In this document: positions 35,698-43,715 of the stretch, piece after piece
Numbering within the stretch: position 1 is the first letter of the stretch
How the letters are laid out: the number at the start of each line of letters is the position of its first letter
Assembly: GCA_965247585.1 (NCBI GenBank)
Contig: CBDFHC010000004.1
Location: forward strand, 186,001-250,000
DNA: 64,000 nt
Direction: 5' to 3'
DNA from: CBDFHC01 sp965247585
GTDB taxonomy: Bacteria; Chloroflexota; Dehalococcoidia; Lucifugimonadales; GCA-2712585
The notes under the pieces: generated by a model
The model's database searches: none
Told to the model about the DNA's origin: nothing
What the model saw: only the letters and a program-made list of their open reading frames with translations
Position numbers and translations under genes: made by a program

Positions 35698-36195
35698 TCA
35701 CGCAGCGAATGTCCATATTGACCAATAGGACGGAGCCCATTCGACATCCGACGGCCAGGGTATGAACTCGACCGTTCGGCCGTTTTTGGCCGTGAACACG
35801 GCCAGATCATTTCTGACCAGCTCCATGACGCCCCGGTGTGAAGACCGGAAGGCTGTCTTGGCGGGTGCGGCAGGCGCGAGACCGATCCTGCACAGAAGTG
35901 AAGTACGATGGCCTCGGGGCGAGGCGCCGTAATACCTTCGGGTGATGACCGCCTCAGCGATGGCAGCGTTCTCCGGGGTGGCGCCGGTCACGAAGGCCGC
36001 TTTGATGTGGCAAGCACTCCGGTCTATGCCTGCGCACTGGTCTCTGAGAGTTCCATCCCGCAATTGCAGGTACAGGTTCGCGAATCCCTGCCGGAACGCT
36101 TCGTCGCCCAGGCTGAGGTACAGGTTCAGGAACATTCCCTCCCCCAATGTGTAGTTGCAAATGGAGGTTTCCTCCATTTCGTGGGGCAGTCTCAC
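35698..36195 (-). pseudogene. C-terminal fragment of a larger hypothetical protein
   Basis: Contains CNYTLGEGMFLNLYLSLGDE, AFRQGFANLYLQLRDGT and ENAAIAEAVITRRYYG, a segment I associate with C-termini of large Chloroflexota surface or peptidase-like proteins, though I cannot name the family. There is no credible start; upstream sequence changes to an unrelated transposase piece. Probably truncated at its 5' end. Confidence 0.45.
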
Positions 36196-36310
36196 CAGTG
36201 TGTATCGTCAGCACATTTGGGACAGCTGATGGGGAATTGAGAAGCGACAATTAAGGCGATTGTCCTGGCTCAGGTAGGAGAGTAGATTCACGGAAGTGAA
36301 AGGAGCCAGG

Positions 36311-36411
36311 ATGCAGGAAGTCAGTCGAAGCTACGATCAAGCCGACGAGAACGCGAGGCAGGTGGTCCGACGGACCAGAAACGTTACACGTCGCAAGTAC
36401 ACACCTGAGGA
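36311..36411 (+). pseudogene. Transposase orfA N-terminal fragment
   Basis: MQEVSRSYDQADENARQVVR, RTRNVTRRKYTPED resembles the N-terminus of IS3-type transposase orfA (..RRKYTPEEK..). It stops at 36412 where another IS3-type element begins. Confidence 0.55.
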
Positions 36412-36440
36412 TGACCTGCCCCCGATAGTTGTACCACAGG

Positions 36441-37274
36441 TTATGAGACACTGGTAGCCCCTGGAACTGAGAAGGTGGGCCTTGCGGCCTCGGGAGCAGG
36501 TGGTCGGTAGTTCAAGGCGCTGTGAGGGCGCACATGGTTGTATTCGTGTCGCCATTGCTCCGTGAGGACCTGCACCTCCCAGAGAGTATCGAAGACCTCC
36601 CGATCCAAGAGCTCATCCCGCAGCTTGCCATTGAAGCTCTCCACGTATCCGTTCTCCCACGGGCTCCCTGGTGTGATGAAGAGGGTCTGAACCCCCACTC
36701 TCTGTAGCCATGAACGGACAGCCCTGGCAGTGAACTCAGGGCCGTTATCTGAACGGAGATGCTCCGGCACACCGTGCTCCACCATGAGGTTTCCCAGGCA
36801 CTCAATGATGTGGGGTGAGCGTAACGAACGCCCAACCTCGATGGCCAGACATTCCCTGGTATACTCATCCACCACCGTGAGGAGACGAACAGGTCTGCCA
36901 TCACGGGTACGAAGAGCCACAAAGTCGTAGGCCCACACGTGGTTCTGTCGTTGTGGCCTGAGGCGCACACAGGAGCCGTCGGTAAACCAGAGCCGTCCCC
37001 GCTTGGGCTGCTTGGCCGGGACCTTGAGCCCTTCCAGCCGCCAGATCCGCTCCACCCGCTTGTGGTTCACTCGCCACCCATCACGTCGCAGCAGGGCACT
37101 CACCCGGCGGTACCCATAACGTCCGTACCGGCTGGCCAACTGCACCAACGCCCTCGTGAGGGCCTCCTCGTCATCGGCTATTGTTACAGAGTACCTCTGT
37201 GTAGCCCGGGGTTGCGAAAGCGCCCGGCAGGCGCGCCGTTCGGAGATGCCATACCACTCCTGTACCAATTCCAC
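36441..37274 (-). CDS. IS3 transposase orfB (element W)
   Basis: 277 aa from the first Met; the natural product is probably an OrfAB fusion by -1 frameshift, as the frame is open back into orfA. HTH_21 region (RYGYRRVSALLRRDGWRVNH), then the rve DDE core: D in VWAYDFVALRTRDG, D in RSDNGPEFTARAV, E in GYVESFNGKLRDEL. Confidence 0.93.
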   Translation of the reverse strand: MELVQEWYGISERRACRALSQPRATQRYSVTIADDEEALTRALVQLASRYGRYGYRRVSALLRRDGWRVNHKRVERIWRLEGLKVPAKQPKRGRLWFTDGSCVRLRPQRQNHVWAYDFVALRTRDGRPVRLLTVVDEYTRECLAIEVGRSLRSPHIIECLGNLMVEHGVPEHLRSDNGPEFTARAVRSWLQRVGVQTLFITPGSPWENGYVESFNGKLRDELLDREVFDTLWEVQVLTEQWRHEYNHVRPHSALNYRPPAPEAARPTFSVPGATSVS

Positions 37275-37297
37275 GCATCGCCTTCGGCGGGCCGGGC

Positions 37298-37576
37298 TCA
37301 GAAGTTTCCCCGTGCTGCCTCCTTCAGGATCTGGTTATCTACCGTCAGGTCGGCCACCGCACGCCTGAGACGGGCGTTCTCCCGTTCCATATCACGCAAT
37401 CGCTTCGCCTGGTCCACTTTAAGTCCGCCGTACTCCCGCCGCCAACGATAAAACGTGTGGTCCGATACACCTATGCGCCGGCAAGCCTGACCTAATGTCT
37501 CCCCTTGCGCTAAGGCCACCTCCGCTTCCCGAAGCTTCCCTATGATCTCCTCAACACTGCGCTGTTTCCTTGGCAT
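37298..37576 (-). CDS. IS3 transposase orfA (element W)
   Basis: 92 aa with HTH (VEEIIGKLREAEVALAQGET; CRRIGVSDHTFYRWRREYGG) and a zipper-like tail ending DNQILKEAARGNF. The orfA stop (TTC TGA) lies within the frame overlap used for frameshifting. Confidence 0.93.
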   Translation of the reverse strand: MPRKQRSVEEIIGKLREAEVALAQGETLGQACRRIGVSDHTFYRWRREYGGLKVDQAKRLRDMERENARLRRAVADLTVDNQILKEAARGNF

Positions 37577-37814
37577 TCTCTGCCCCCTTTCTTGCCCAGT
37601 CTCTCATATCAACTGGACTATTCCTTGGGGGTCAGGTCATCGTTCCATTGTAGGAATTGAAATCCTACGACCGCTTGCGCCTTCGGCTTTGCCCACACGA
37701 TTGCCTCCTTTTGTGCTCCTAAGACGGCCTAGACTTCTACGAGCCGTTATGCTCGGACTCCGCTGCCCTCCGCACTAGCTCCCGGGCCAGAAACTCTCCC
37801 CCAACCTTTGTTAC

Positions 37815-38384
37815 TTATAAATTAGTATGGGGGACTCTTCCGGGCACCGGTCCTCTTCCCAGCCTCTTTCCCGGCTGGCCTTTCGTCGGTCCCAGGGTCG
37901 AATGAACACATTGGCAGAGATCTTCGGGGCACCCGCGACCTACCGGCCATGCCGGGGTTTTGTAGGAAGGCCGCGGTATATTCTTACTTCGCACCCACCA
38001 ACCACGGCCATCAAACCGGCGTCCACAGACTTCGAGCCGGAACTCCTTCCACGGGCTGCGGGGCAGCGAACACGTGGGGCAGAACCGCGATCGCCACCTG
38101 CAGGAGACGCGCCACCTTCTACCGCCCTTGCCGGCATGCCAACCCTGAGCTTTTTCGAGCTTCGTCGGGCCGGGCAGAGGGCGGCTTCGTGAGGCTTCCC
38201 GCCACGGTCCCGAAGGCCGTCTCCAGATCCAGACGTTGCCTCCTTCGTCGACGTACTCTGTTTTGGGTCGGCCGCGCTTGCGCCGTCCCGTACCTCCAGA
38301 ATTGAACGGGCTGCCGCCGGACAATGGCGACCGGGGCGCCTGTGAGCGTCCGGATCCGCCCATGGCTGCTCCGCCGCGGGGCAT
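37815..38384 (-). CDS. Doubtful hypothetical ORF
   Basis: 189 aa frame that begins directly after the stop of a 28-aa membrane peptide (TAG then ATG). The first half contains a plausible GRRKRGRPKTEYVDEGGNVW segment; the rest is Arg/Trp/Pro-rich and looks like non-coding GC-rich sequence. Alternatives on the plus strand (37827, 37949) look no better. Low confidence. Confidence 0.25.
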   Translation of the reverse strand: MPRGGAAMGGSGRSQAPRSPLSGGSPFNSGGTGRRKRGRPKTEYVDEGGNVWIWRRPSGPWREASRSRPLPGPTKLEKAQGWHAGKGGRRWRVSCRWRSRFCPTCSLPRSPWKEFRLEVCGRRFDGRGWWVRSKNIPRPSYKTPAWPVGRGCPEDLCQCVHSTLGPTKGQPGKRLGRGPVPGRVPHTNL

Positions 38385-38471
38385 CTAACGTCCTCTCGCC
38401 AGGATGTAAACCATGTAGCAGCCGGCGAGCACCAAGGTTAAGCCTGCGACCATATTCCAAATCGTGTCCAT
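38385..38471 (-). CDS. Small single-pass membrane peptide
   Basis: 28 codons: MDTIWNMVAGLTLVLAGCYM then VYILARGR, a typical single transmembrane helix with a positive C-terminus (positive-inside). A GGGGA purine run lies just before the ATG. Function unknown. Confidence 0.45.
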   Translation of the reverse strand: MDTIWNMVAGLTLVLAGCYMVYILARGR

Positions 38472-38563
38472 CGGTCCCCTTTCGCTACCGTCAGTTGCTA
38501 TCCGGATTGACTCATTAGTTGATTCTCGAAAGAGAAATCAATTTTTTAGTAGGGTTAACCTGC

Positions 38564-38757
38564 AACCTGCAACACTAGGCACGAGAAAACCAAGAATTAG
38601 CTTGTGGCAGGTGTGTTGCAGGTTGTTTTGCAACCCTTCACCTGTCACACACCCCGATGGGTTCGAATTGATCCCACCTGTCACACACCCTTCACACACT
38701 TGCCACCTCTATATCAGGCGTGGTGGCCCGATCGCTCAGGCGTGGATGGTGGCAGGT
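38564..38757. repeat. Clustered inverted and direct repeats (possible element origin)
   Basis: A perfect 12-bp inverted pair AACCTGCAACAC (38564-38575) / GTGTTGCAGGTT (38613-38624). CACCTGTCACACACCC occurs twice, 36 bp apart (38639 and 38675), and GGTGGCAGGTGGCAGGTGTG near 38750 repeats the same core on the other strand. The region is AT-richer than its surroundings and lies next to the primase gene, which suggests an iteron-type replication origin or Rep binding sites. Confidence 0.5.
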
Positions 38758-38859
38758 GGCAGGTGTGGCAGGTATTTCCGGGAAAAGATTATTTAGAATT
38801 ATTTTTAACAACAGATTTCCTGTATTGGGTCTCTCTCTGCACCACAGGGGATGCACATC

Positions 38860-41331
38860 TCAGGCGTGAAATACCGGTTTATTTGACTCCTTTGACTCCT
38901 TGTCGGCCACGTGCTTTCGTGAGAATTGCCAAAGGCTCCCCTTCCGAGCACGTTTGTAACCAACCTCAAACTGCACCCCTAGGGCCTCTCGCATGCTGTC
39001 CAGGTTCTTGCCCAGGGCGATGGGGTTTTTGAAGTCCCATTTGTACCCATGTTGCTCCGCCATCACCTTTAGCTCGGAGTACAGAGCCTCGGTGCTTATC
39101 CAGCGCCCATCATTCGGTGTCGCTACATCCAATGAGCCGGCCCGGGAGGCCGCTTCAGTCCACGGAGCTAGCAGCATCACAAGGTCACTTTCCTCCGTCG
39201 CAAACTTCTTCTGGGAGGTTTGGAGCCCTTCTAGGATCCGAATGGTCTCATCCACCCTCCCCCAGCTGGCGCCGATGCGGAGGGCCACCTGGCCGAAGTC
39301 AGCCAGCCTAAGCCCCATATCCCACTTGGGCGTCTCCTTAACAGCTAACGCCTTATTGAGCAGATAGGCGTACTCCGACATGAGAAGGTTCCTCTTCTCC
39401 ACCACTTCCTTCAGCAGATCATATTCGGGCCGCTTCGCGGTGAGCCTGTCCAGGCGGAACGGCAGCATCCGCTCCGACACGTCATCGCGCCGGAAGTGGG
39501 GGGTCCGTGCCGTTAGAGCGATAAAGGCCCGGGGCACAAAGCTGATCGCCTGGTTCGTGGTATAGAGCACCTTTTTGGTGATGCGCGTACCGGTGGCGGA
39601 AGTGGCCAGCGCGTCCTCCAACCAGGGCACGTACCGGTCTACATTATCGAAGGCTACGAAAGCGCTGTTGGTGGTGGCGACAAAGAAGTCGTCCTCCCCG
39701 TCCTTCCGGATCCCCTCCACCTCAAAAGATGGGCCGTAGAGCATCCGGCCTATGCGCCGAAACATTGAGCTCTTCCCGGAGCCGGCCGGCCCCAGGGCAA
39801 GGGCCAAAGGTTTGGTCGGTTGCATCGTTTCAAAGGCTATGGAGAGCATCCAAATTAGGAGGAGCATTTGCTGTTCCTCAGGGGTGTGTGGAGAGGTGGG
39901 ATCGCTGGTGAAGGGCATGGGCCGCATCAGCATGCCACCAATGAGCCGTATATTGGGGTCCGGCACGAACGTCCAGGCCTCCTGGTGGCTTTGGGTAAAG
40001 AGGACACCCTCGCTGCCGTTGTCCACCACCTGGATCTCTCGGCCGTCCAGCCGCAGCATGGAGCCCTGGCTCAGGCTCAGGTAAAGCAGGTCCTCATCCG
40101 GGGCGTAGTGGGCGAAGGATGATACCCGAACCGCCCGGCCTCGCGTGTACGCCTCCACTTTCATGTCCGATAGGAGGAATTTATAGAATGTCTCGGTGTC
40201 ATTGAGCTGATAGGTCTCATTTAGCAGGACCTTCATGTCAAAGCTGTCCAGCTCACAAACAGCCTTAGTGGCATCGTGGAAATAGTAGAGCCGGCCTTCG
40301 GCGGAGATGAAGTAGCCGTTGCGCAGCAGTCCTTCCTGGATGAACTTCCGGGAGACCGGCCGGTACTTACTCTCCAGCCAGATTATCTGGGTGGCTTCCA
40401 GCTCTTCGAGGGTGCCGGCCCCGTTGCTGCCGGCGGGCGAGTAAGGCGTATCAGGTGTGTGGAGTGGCTGGGCTGCGGCCAGGTCGTGCAGCTGCTCCAG
40501 CGTCCCGCCGGCGTCCAGCCAATCGCTGACGTCGCCCTTGGAGGGCAGCCCGGGCAGCTCCAGCACCTTCACGCTGGCGGCGAAGGGGTAGACGCTCTTG
40601 GCCACCAGCATGGCGTGTTTCTGACCTTTGTAATGCTCTGTCGGCTTCTTCAGGCTGGGCGGGTCGTTGTCCGGGATGATCACCACATGGCGGTCGCGGA
40701 GCATCTCTGAGTATTCCCCCCGCCATTTGAGCGCGCCCTGGGGGTTGGTGGTGGCCACCGCTCCCAGGGTACAGAGCCGATTTGCGTCCTTCTCTCCTTC
40801 CACCACCCAGATGGTCTCTTCCAACGGCGCCTCCACCAGCTCAGGAAGGCGGTAGAGGACACGGCGCACGTTGCTTAGTCGCCAAATCCAGCCGCCCTGG
40901 CCATCCGGCCGACGCTGACTGAAGCTCTTGCCTCCGTCCGGGAGCCGCAACCGCAGCGCTTGGAAGAGGAGGGTTCCGTTTTCGTCCTGGTAGTCGTACA
41001 CCGCCTCCACCTCCCCACGAGGGGCCTTGGCGGCCTTTGGCGCAGGTGCGTCAGGCCAGGGATCATGGCGGGTCCCGCATTTACAGGACCCGGTGAGGTG
41101 GTGGGCGTAAGTCTCGGAGCTGGGGTTGACCGGTAACGTGCCGGCGGCGTCGGTGCTCGTGCAGTTTGCCCACTCTCCATCCTCTGACAGGAAGCCGTAG
41201 CAGCGGACCCCGCGGCCTCGGGGCGCTTTATCGTAGCCCTGGCAGATGGGGCAGGGCCGGTCTGGGGTGAAGCGTTGGGCAGGCGTTACGGACTGTTGAC
41301 GTATATGGCCAGGCTGTCTATCATTTGTCAT
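38860..41331 (-). CDS. Element primase/helicase (TOPRIM + zinc finger + SF3-like ATPase)
   Basis: 823 aa. The N-terminal zinc-finger-like part (CPICQGYDKAPRGRGVRCYG) is followed by a TOPRIM domain (IWVVEGEKDANRLCTLGAVA; VVIIPDNDPP) with the expected Glu and Asp residues. After a linker, an ATPase domain has Walker A (ALGPAGSGKSSMFRRIGRML) and acidic FVAFDNVDRYVPWLEDA, ending in a DnaB/P4-like C-terminal part. It resembles replication proteins of phage satellites and integrative elements. Intact and probably the island's replication gene. Confidence 0.85.
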   Translation of the reverse strand: MTNDRQPGHIRQQSVTPAQRFTPDRPCPICQGYDKAPRGRGVRCYGFLSEDGEWANCTSTDAAGTLPVNPSSETYAHHLTGSCKCGTRHDPWPDAPAPKAAKAPRGEVEAVYDYQDENGTLLFQALRLRLPDGGKSFSQRRPDGQGGWIWRLSNVRRVLYRLPELVEAPLEETIWVVEGEKDANRLCTLGAVATTNPQGALKWRGEYSEMLRDRHVVIIPDNDPPSLKKPTEHYKGQKHAMLVAKSVYPFAASVKVLELPGLPSKGDVSDWLDAGGTLEQLHDLAAAQPLHTPDTPYSPAGSNGAGTLEELEATQIIWLESKYRPVSRKFIQEGLLRNGYFISAEGRLYYFHDATKAVCELDSFDMKVLLNETYQLNDTETFYKFLLSDMKVEAYTRGRAVRVSSFAHYAPDEDLLYLSLSQGSMLRLDGREIQVVDNGSEGVLFTQSHQEAWTFVPDPNIRLIGGMLMRPMPFTSDPTSPHTPEEQQMLLLIWMLSIAFETMQPTKPLALALGPAGSGKSSMFRRIGRMLYGPSFEVEGIRKDGEDDFFVATTNSAFVAFDNVDRYVPWLEDALATSATGTRITKKVLYTTNQAISFVPRAFIALTARTPHFRRDDVSERMLPFRLDRLTAKRPEYDLLKEVVEKRNLLMSEYAYLLNKALAVKETPKWDMGLRLADFGQVALRIGASWGRVDETIRILEGLQTSQKKFATEESDLVMLLAPWTEAASRAGSLDVATPNDGRWISTEALYSELKVMAEQHGYKWDFKNPIALGKNLDSMREALGVQFEVGYKRARKGSLWQFSRKHVADKESKESNKPVFHA

Positions 41332-41578
41332 TAAGAAGTCTCCACGTCTTCTACCTTTGGCATCGGCCCGCCGTTCATCGCGGCGGGCATTCTTGTTTAC
41401 TGGGGTGTTTTCAGCTGCCCCACTGCCCTGGCAGCCCTTGTTGTCTCAAAGCCTGAAAAGCCTCAGGGCGTGCGCGAACCTCCTAGGACCGTAAGGTGAT
41501 TCCAGACGTCCGCGATGCAGGACCAGGGCACACCAATCCGGTCTACCGACTCTCCCCGCCTTCTCTCTTCGTTCTGCT

Positions 41579-41794
41579 TTATCCTGCCGCCTCGGCAGGG
41601 GGCTGGTTCCCCTCCTCCAGCATGCGTTGAAGGGCGGCGCGCGGCACCAAAATACGTTTTCCAAGCCTGATGGCTGGCATCTCCCCGCGCCGGATCGCCT
41701 CATACACAGTGACGCGACCCACTCCCAAAAGAGTTGCGGCCTCCTCGACCGTTAGCGTAGCGGCGGTGTCTCCTGGTGTCGTCGCTGTCGTCAT
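41579..41794 (-). CDS. Excisionase-like HTH protein
   Basis: 71 aa. LTVEEAATLLGVGRVTVYEA and IRRGEMPAIRLGKRILVPRA form the winged HTH of the excisionase/AlpA-type DNA-binding family. Placed at the opposite end of the element from the integrase, it is the likely Xis or the regulator of the primase gene, which lies 247 bp downstream on the same strand. Confidence 0.85.
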   Translation of the reverse strand: MTTATTPGDTAATLTVEEAATLLGVGRVTVYEAIRRGEMPAIRLGKRILVPRAALQRMLEEGNQPPAEAAG

Positions 41795-41820
41795 ATGCTC
41801 CTCCTTTGCTCTTCCTTGAC

Positions 41821-41884
41821 TTCTGGTCTATCTCTATACTATTGTGGGCTAAATATATATATACGCAACCCTATTCTGGTCTAT
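41821..41884. promoter_or_regulatory. Divergent promoter region with a direct repeat operator candidate
   Basis: TTCTGGTCTAT occurs at 41821-41831 and 41874-41884. TTGACT at 41816 and TATACT nearby look like promoter boxes, and the interval is rich in TATATATA. It lies between the excisionase-like gene and the 41965 gene, so it may be an autoregulated switch region. Confidence 0.4.
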
Positions 41885-41964
41885 GGATAGGCGTGAGTTT
41901 CCGCATATTAAGAATGTTTCTATATATATATTCGGATAAACCGATAAACGGAAAGGACAGGTAG

Positions 41965-42885
41965 ATGGGTCGAAAGCCAACTGGCCCTCTCATAGTTAAA
42001 CGGATCGAAGAAATCTGGGCGGGAGAGTTTCGCAAATCCATAAACGCACCCTTGGTCCGCAAATTTGCGAAACTGGAGTTTGGTGACCGGACGCCGGGTG
42101 TGAGCAAAGTTTGGAAGATAATCGCCGACCTGAAGAAGCGGGGTGGCCTCAAGTGTGTTCCGCCCGACCCGCCATTAGAGCCGTGGGGCAAGGGCTGGCC
42201 AACAGCCCCTGAGGACATCGCCTACCTTTTCCAGACGCTTGCCGTTGCTAGGAAATTTTACTTCGGATTTTCGGCCCTGAAGACGAAGGAGGTCGAGTGG
42301 GTTCTTAAGCTGCGGTCTGTATTTTGGGCAGCTGCAGCAGAGAACGACAAAGAGCAAGCAGCGAAAGTCGCGGCGGAGCAGAAAGAGAAAGCGTTATTGA
42401 ATTGTCTCGTTTGGGCAAGTGCTTACGCCCAACGAAACCGCCTTGCTGAGGTCCTGGGACATCCCCAACCATACACCGCCGACTTGGATGCTATCTTGGA
42501 ATTTCGTGTCTGGGAAGGTAAGGAAAGTTTCGAGCGGTACCGGGAGGCGGTGAAACAAGGGGAGGTCCCGGAGATGTCCATAGAGCGCCAACATGACCTC
42601 GCCGAGCTGGAACGGCCGGGTTTCCGCCATGGGCGTCTTCTATGGCATCTACAAACACTGGACCAGTTGAACAACTCTGCCCAGGATGGTACGAAGCTCC
42701 CTGCAGATAGGGAAACTGCGGCCTCCAGGTTCCAAGACGAAGTTGAGTCGTTCAGCATCCAACTTGCCAGGGATCCAAAGTTGGACATGCAACTCGCCAG
42801 GGATCCAAAGCTGAAGGCCGTCTGGGAAACACTTCGCGCCAAGGAAGCGAAGGACCAAAAAATGCCGACCAAATTGCCGACATAA
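41965..42885 (+). CDS. Hypothetical island protein
   Basis: 306 aa, intact, with GGAAAGGACAG before the ATG. N-terminal half is basic (GRKPTGPLIVKRIEEIWAGE; VSKVWKIIADLKKRGG) and may bind DNA; the rest is helical. Near the C-terminus LARDPKLDMQLARDPKL is a short internal repeat (DNA repeat at about 42,765-42,810). It is the last gene before attR and does not match a family I know. Confidence 0.65.
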   Translation: MGRKPTGPLIVKRIEEIWAGEFRKSINAPLVRKFAKLEFGDRTPGVSKVWKIIADLKKRGGLKCVPPDPPLEPWGKGWPTAPEDIAYLFQTLAVARKFYFGFSALKTKEVEWVLKLRSVFWAAAAENDKEQAAKVAAEQKEKALLNCLVWASAYAQRNRLAEVLGHPQPYTADLDAILEFRVWEGKESFERYREAVKQGEVPEMSIERQHDLAELERPGFRHGRLLWHLQTLDQLNNSAQDGTKLPADRETAASRFQDEVESFSIQLARDPKLDMQLARDPKLKAVWETLRAKEAKDQKMPTKLPT

Positions 42886-42996
42886 TCGCCGACATTGAGG
42901 ACAACTAGGGGCTATGGGAGCGCATCGGGAGCCGCCACTTTAGGCACGGAATGGGCCTACAGAGCACCAAAGGACACGGGAGAATACGGCGTTTGC

Positions 42997-43143
42997 CGGA
43001 CTTCAAATCCGCTGTATCTCGCCAAAACGGGGTAGGAGGGTTCGACTCCCTTGCGCTCCCGCCAAAACTAAACCAGGCCAAAACGAGGCCTTAACTATAG
43101 GGAAACAGGGGTCCGATTGGACCCCTGTTTTGCGTAATTGCCG
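42997..43143. repeat. Right attachment site (attR)
   Basis: Copy of 16284-16430: the 3' part of tRNA-Sec (anticodon loop CTTCAAA to CCA) and the terminator hairpin in its perfect form AACAGGGGTCC-GATT-GGACCCCTGTT. Sequence to its right is the original chromosomal continuation. Confidence 0.9.
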
Positions 43144-43286
43144 GAAAGGCGCTGACCAATTTTATCAATCCCCTCGATTAAACCCGAATGCCCGTTGAGT
43201 CTCTATGTCCTGTCTAACGGCGGCTCGGGCAAGCCTAACGTAGGGTTTTAACAACACCGAGACGAGTCATATGGGAGGTTAGGCAA

Positions 43287-43715
43287 TTGGCGGGATGGGG
43301 AAGGCGCCGCAACGGACTTGGGGAGTTCAACATTTATTTTACAGCCGCGCTGCCGTGGAATGCAGCCAGGGCACTTGTGGTAAGTCCCTTGGCAATCCCC
43401 CTTAGTCTTTTCGGTCAAAATGGGCGGGATAAAGCCAGAAACTTGTTGCCGCGGTCGTGGCAGGACCTGTTTAGCGGCCGCACCACATTGAAGACAAACG
43501 TCGAAAGGATGTGGTTCGACGAAGTCGAAGATGAACGTGGAAACAAGACAAAGACCAAATACTATTTTTCCGCTGCCGACGAAGTCTTCACGGTGTTCGA
43601 TACCACATGGATGGCAGTACACACTGGCGACGTAGTGCAGATTAGTTTTTGGCCGAATAGCAGGAACCTGGCGTGGATCGAGTGTTTATCCTGTCGGGAA
43701 TACGACACTTCCTAA
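43287..43715 (+). CDS. Hypothetical protein
   Basis: 142 aa from TTG 43287, with GGGAGG upstream. The hydrophobic stretch ARALVVSPLAIPLSLFG may be membrane-associated. The C-terminal half (KTKYYFSAADEVFTVFDTTW and VVQISFWPNSRNLAWIE) looks like a small beta-barrel. It converges on, and overlaps by 74 bp, the C-terminus of the CinA-type fusion gene. Family unknown. Confidence 0.5.
   Translation: MAGWGRRRNGLGEFNIYFTAALPWNAARALVVSPLAIPLSLFGQNGRDKARNLLPRSWQDLFSGRTTLKTNVERMWFDEVEDERGNKTKTKYYFSAADEVFTVFDTTWMAVHTGDVVQISFWPNSRNLAWIECLSCREYDTS

Larger units (their letters stand above)
36412..37639 (-). mobile_element. IS3-family element W (complete)
   Basis: 1,228 bp with terminal repeats TGACCTGCCCCCGATAGTT at 36412 and, on the other strand, TGACCTGACCCCCAAGG ending at 37639. 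orfA and orfB are both intact. It is distinct in sequence from elements X, Y and Z. No clear target duplication. Confidence 0.9.
16284..43143. mobile_element. About 26.7-kb integrative element inserted in selC
   Basis: A 147-bp direct repeat (16284-16430 and 42997-43143) bounds the element. A tyrosine integrase sits 32 bp inside the left repeat. An excisionase-like HTH protein, a primase/helicase and a repeat-rich putative origin sit at the right end. The left junction restores a whole tRNA-Sec, and the right copy has only its 3' part. The interior is full of IS elements and truncated genes, so the island is probably old and may no longer move, although int, xis and the primase look intact. 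Confidence 0.88.

Noticed and set aside
37827..38305. Plus-strand ORFs in the gap after IS3 element W
   Set aside because: Irregular composition and no ribosome binding sites; no better than the minus-strand alternative, which is itself doubtful.
41341..41400. GCCCGCCG-TTCATCG-CGGCGGGC hairpin as a terminator
   Set aside because: No plus-strand gene ends there and the T-stretch is weak. It could be an attenuator upstream of the primase, but nothing decides this.
42763..42810. Short repeat in the 41965 gene as a CRISPR-like array
   Set aside because: Only two in-frame coding units; no spacer/repeat pattern anywhere in the window.
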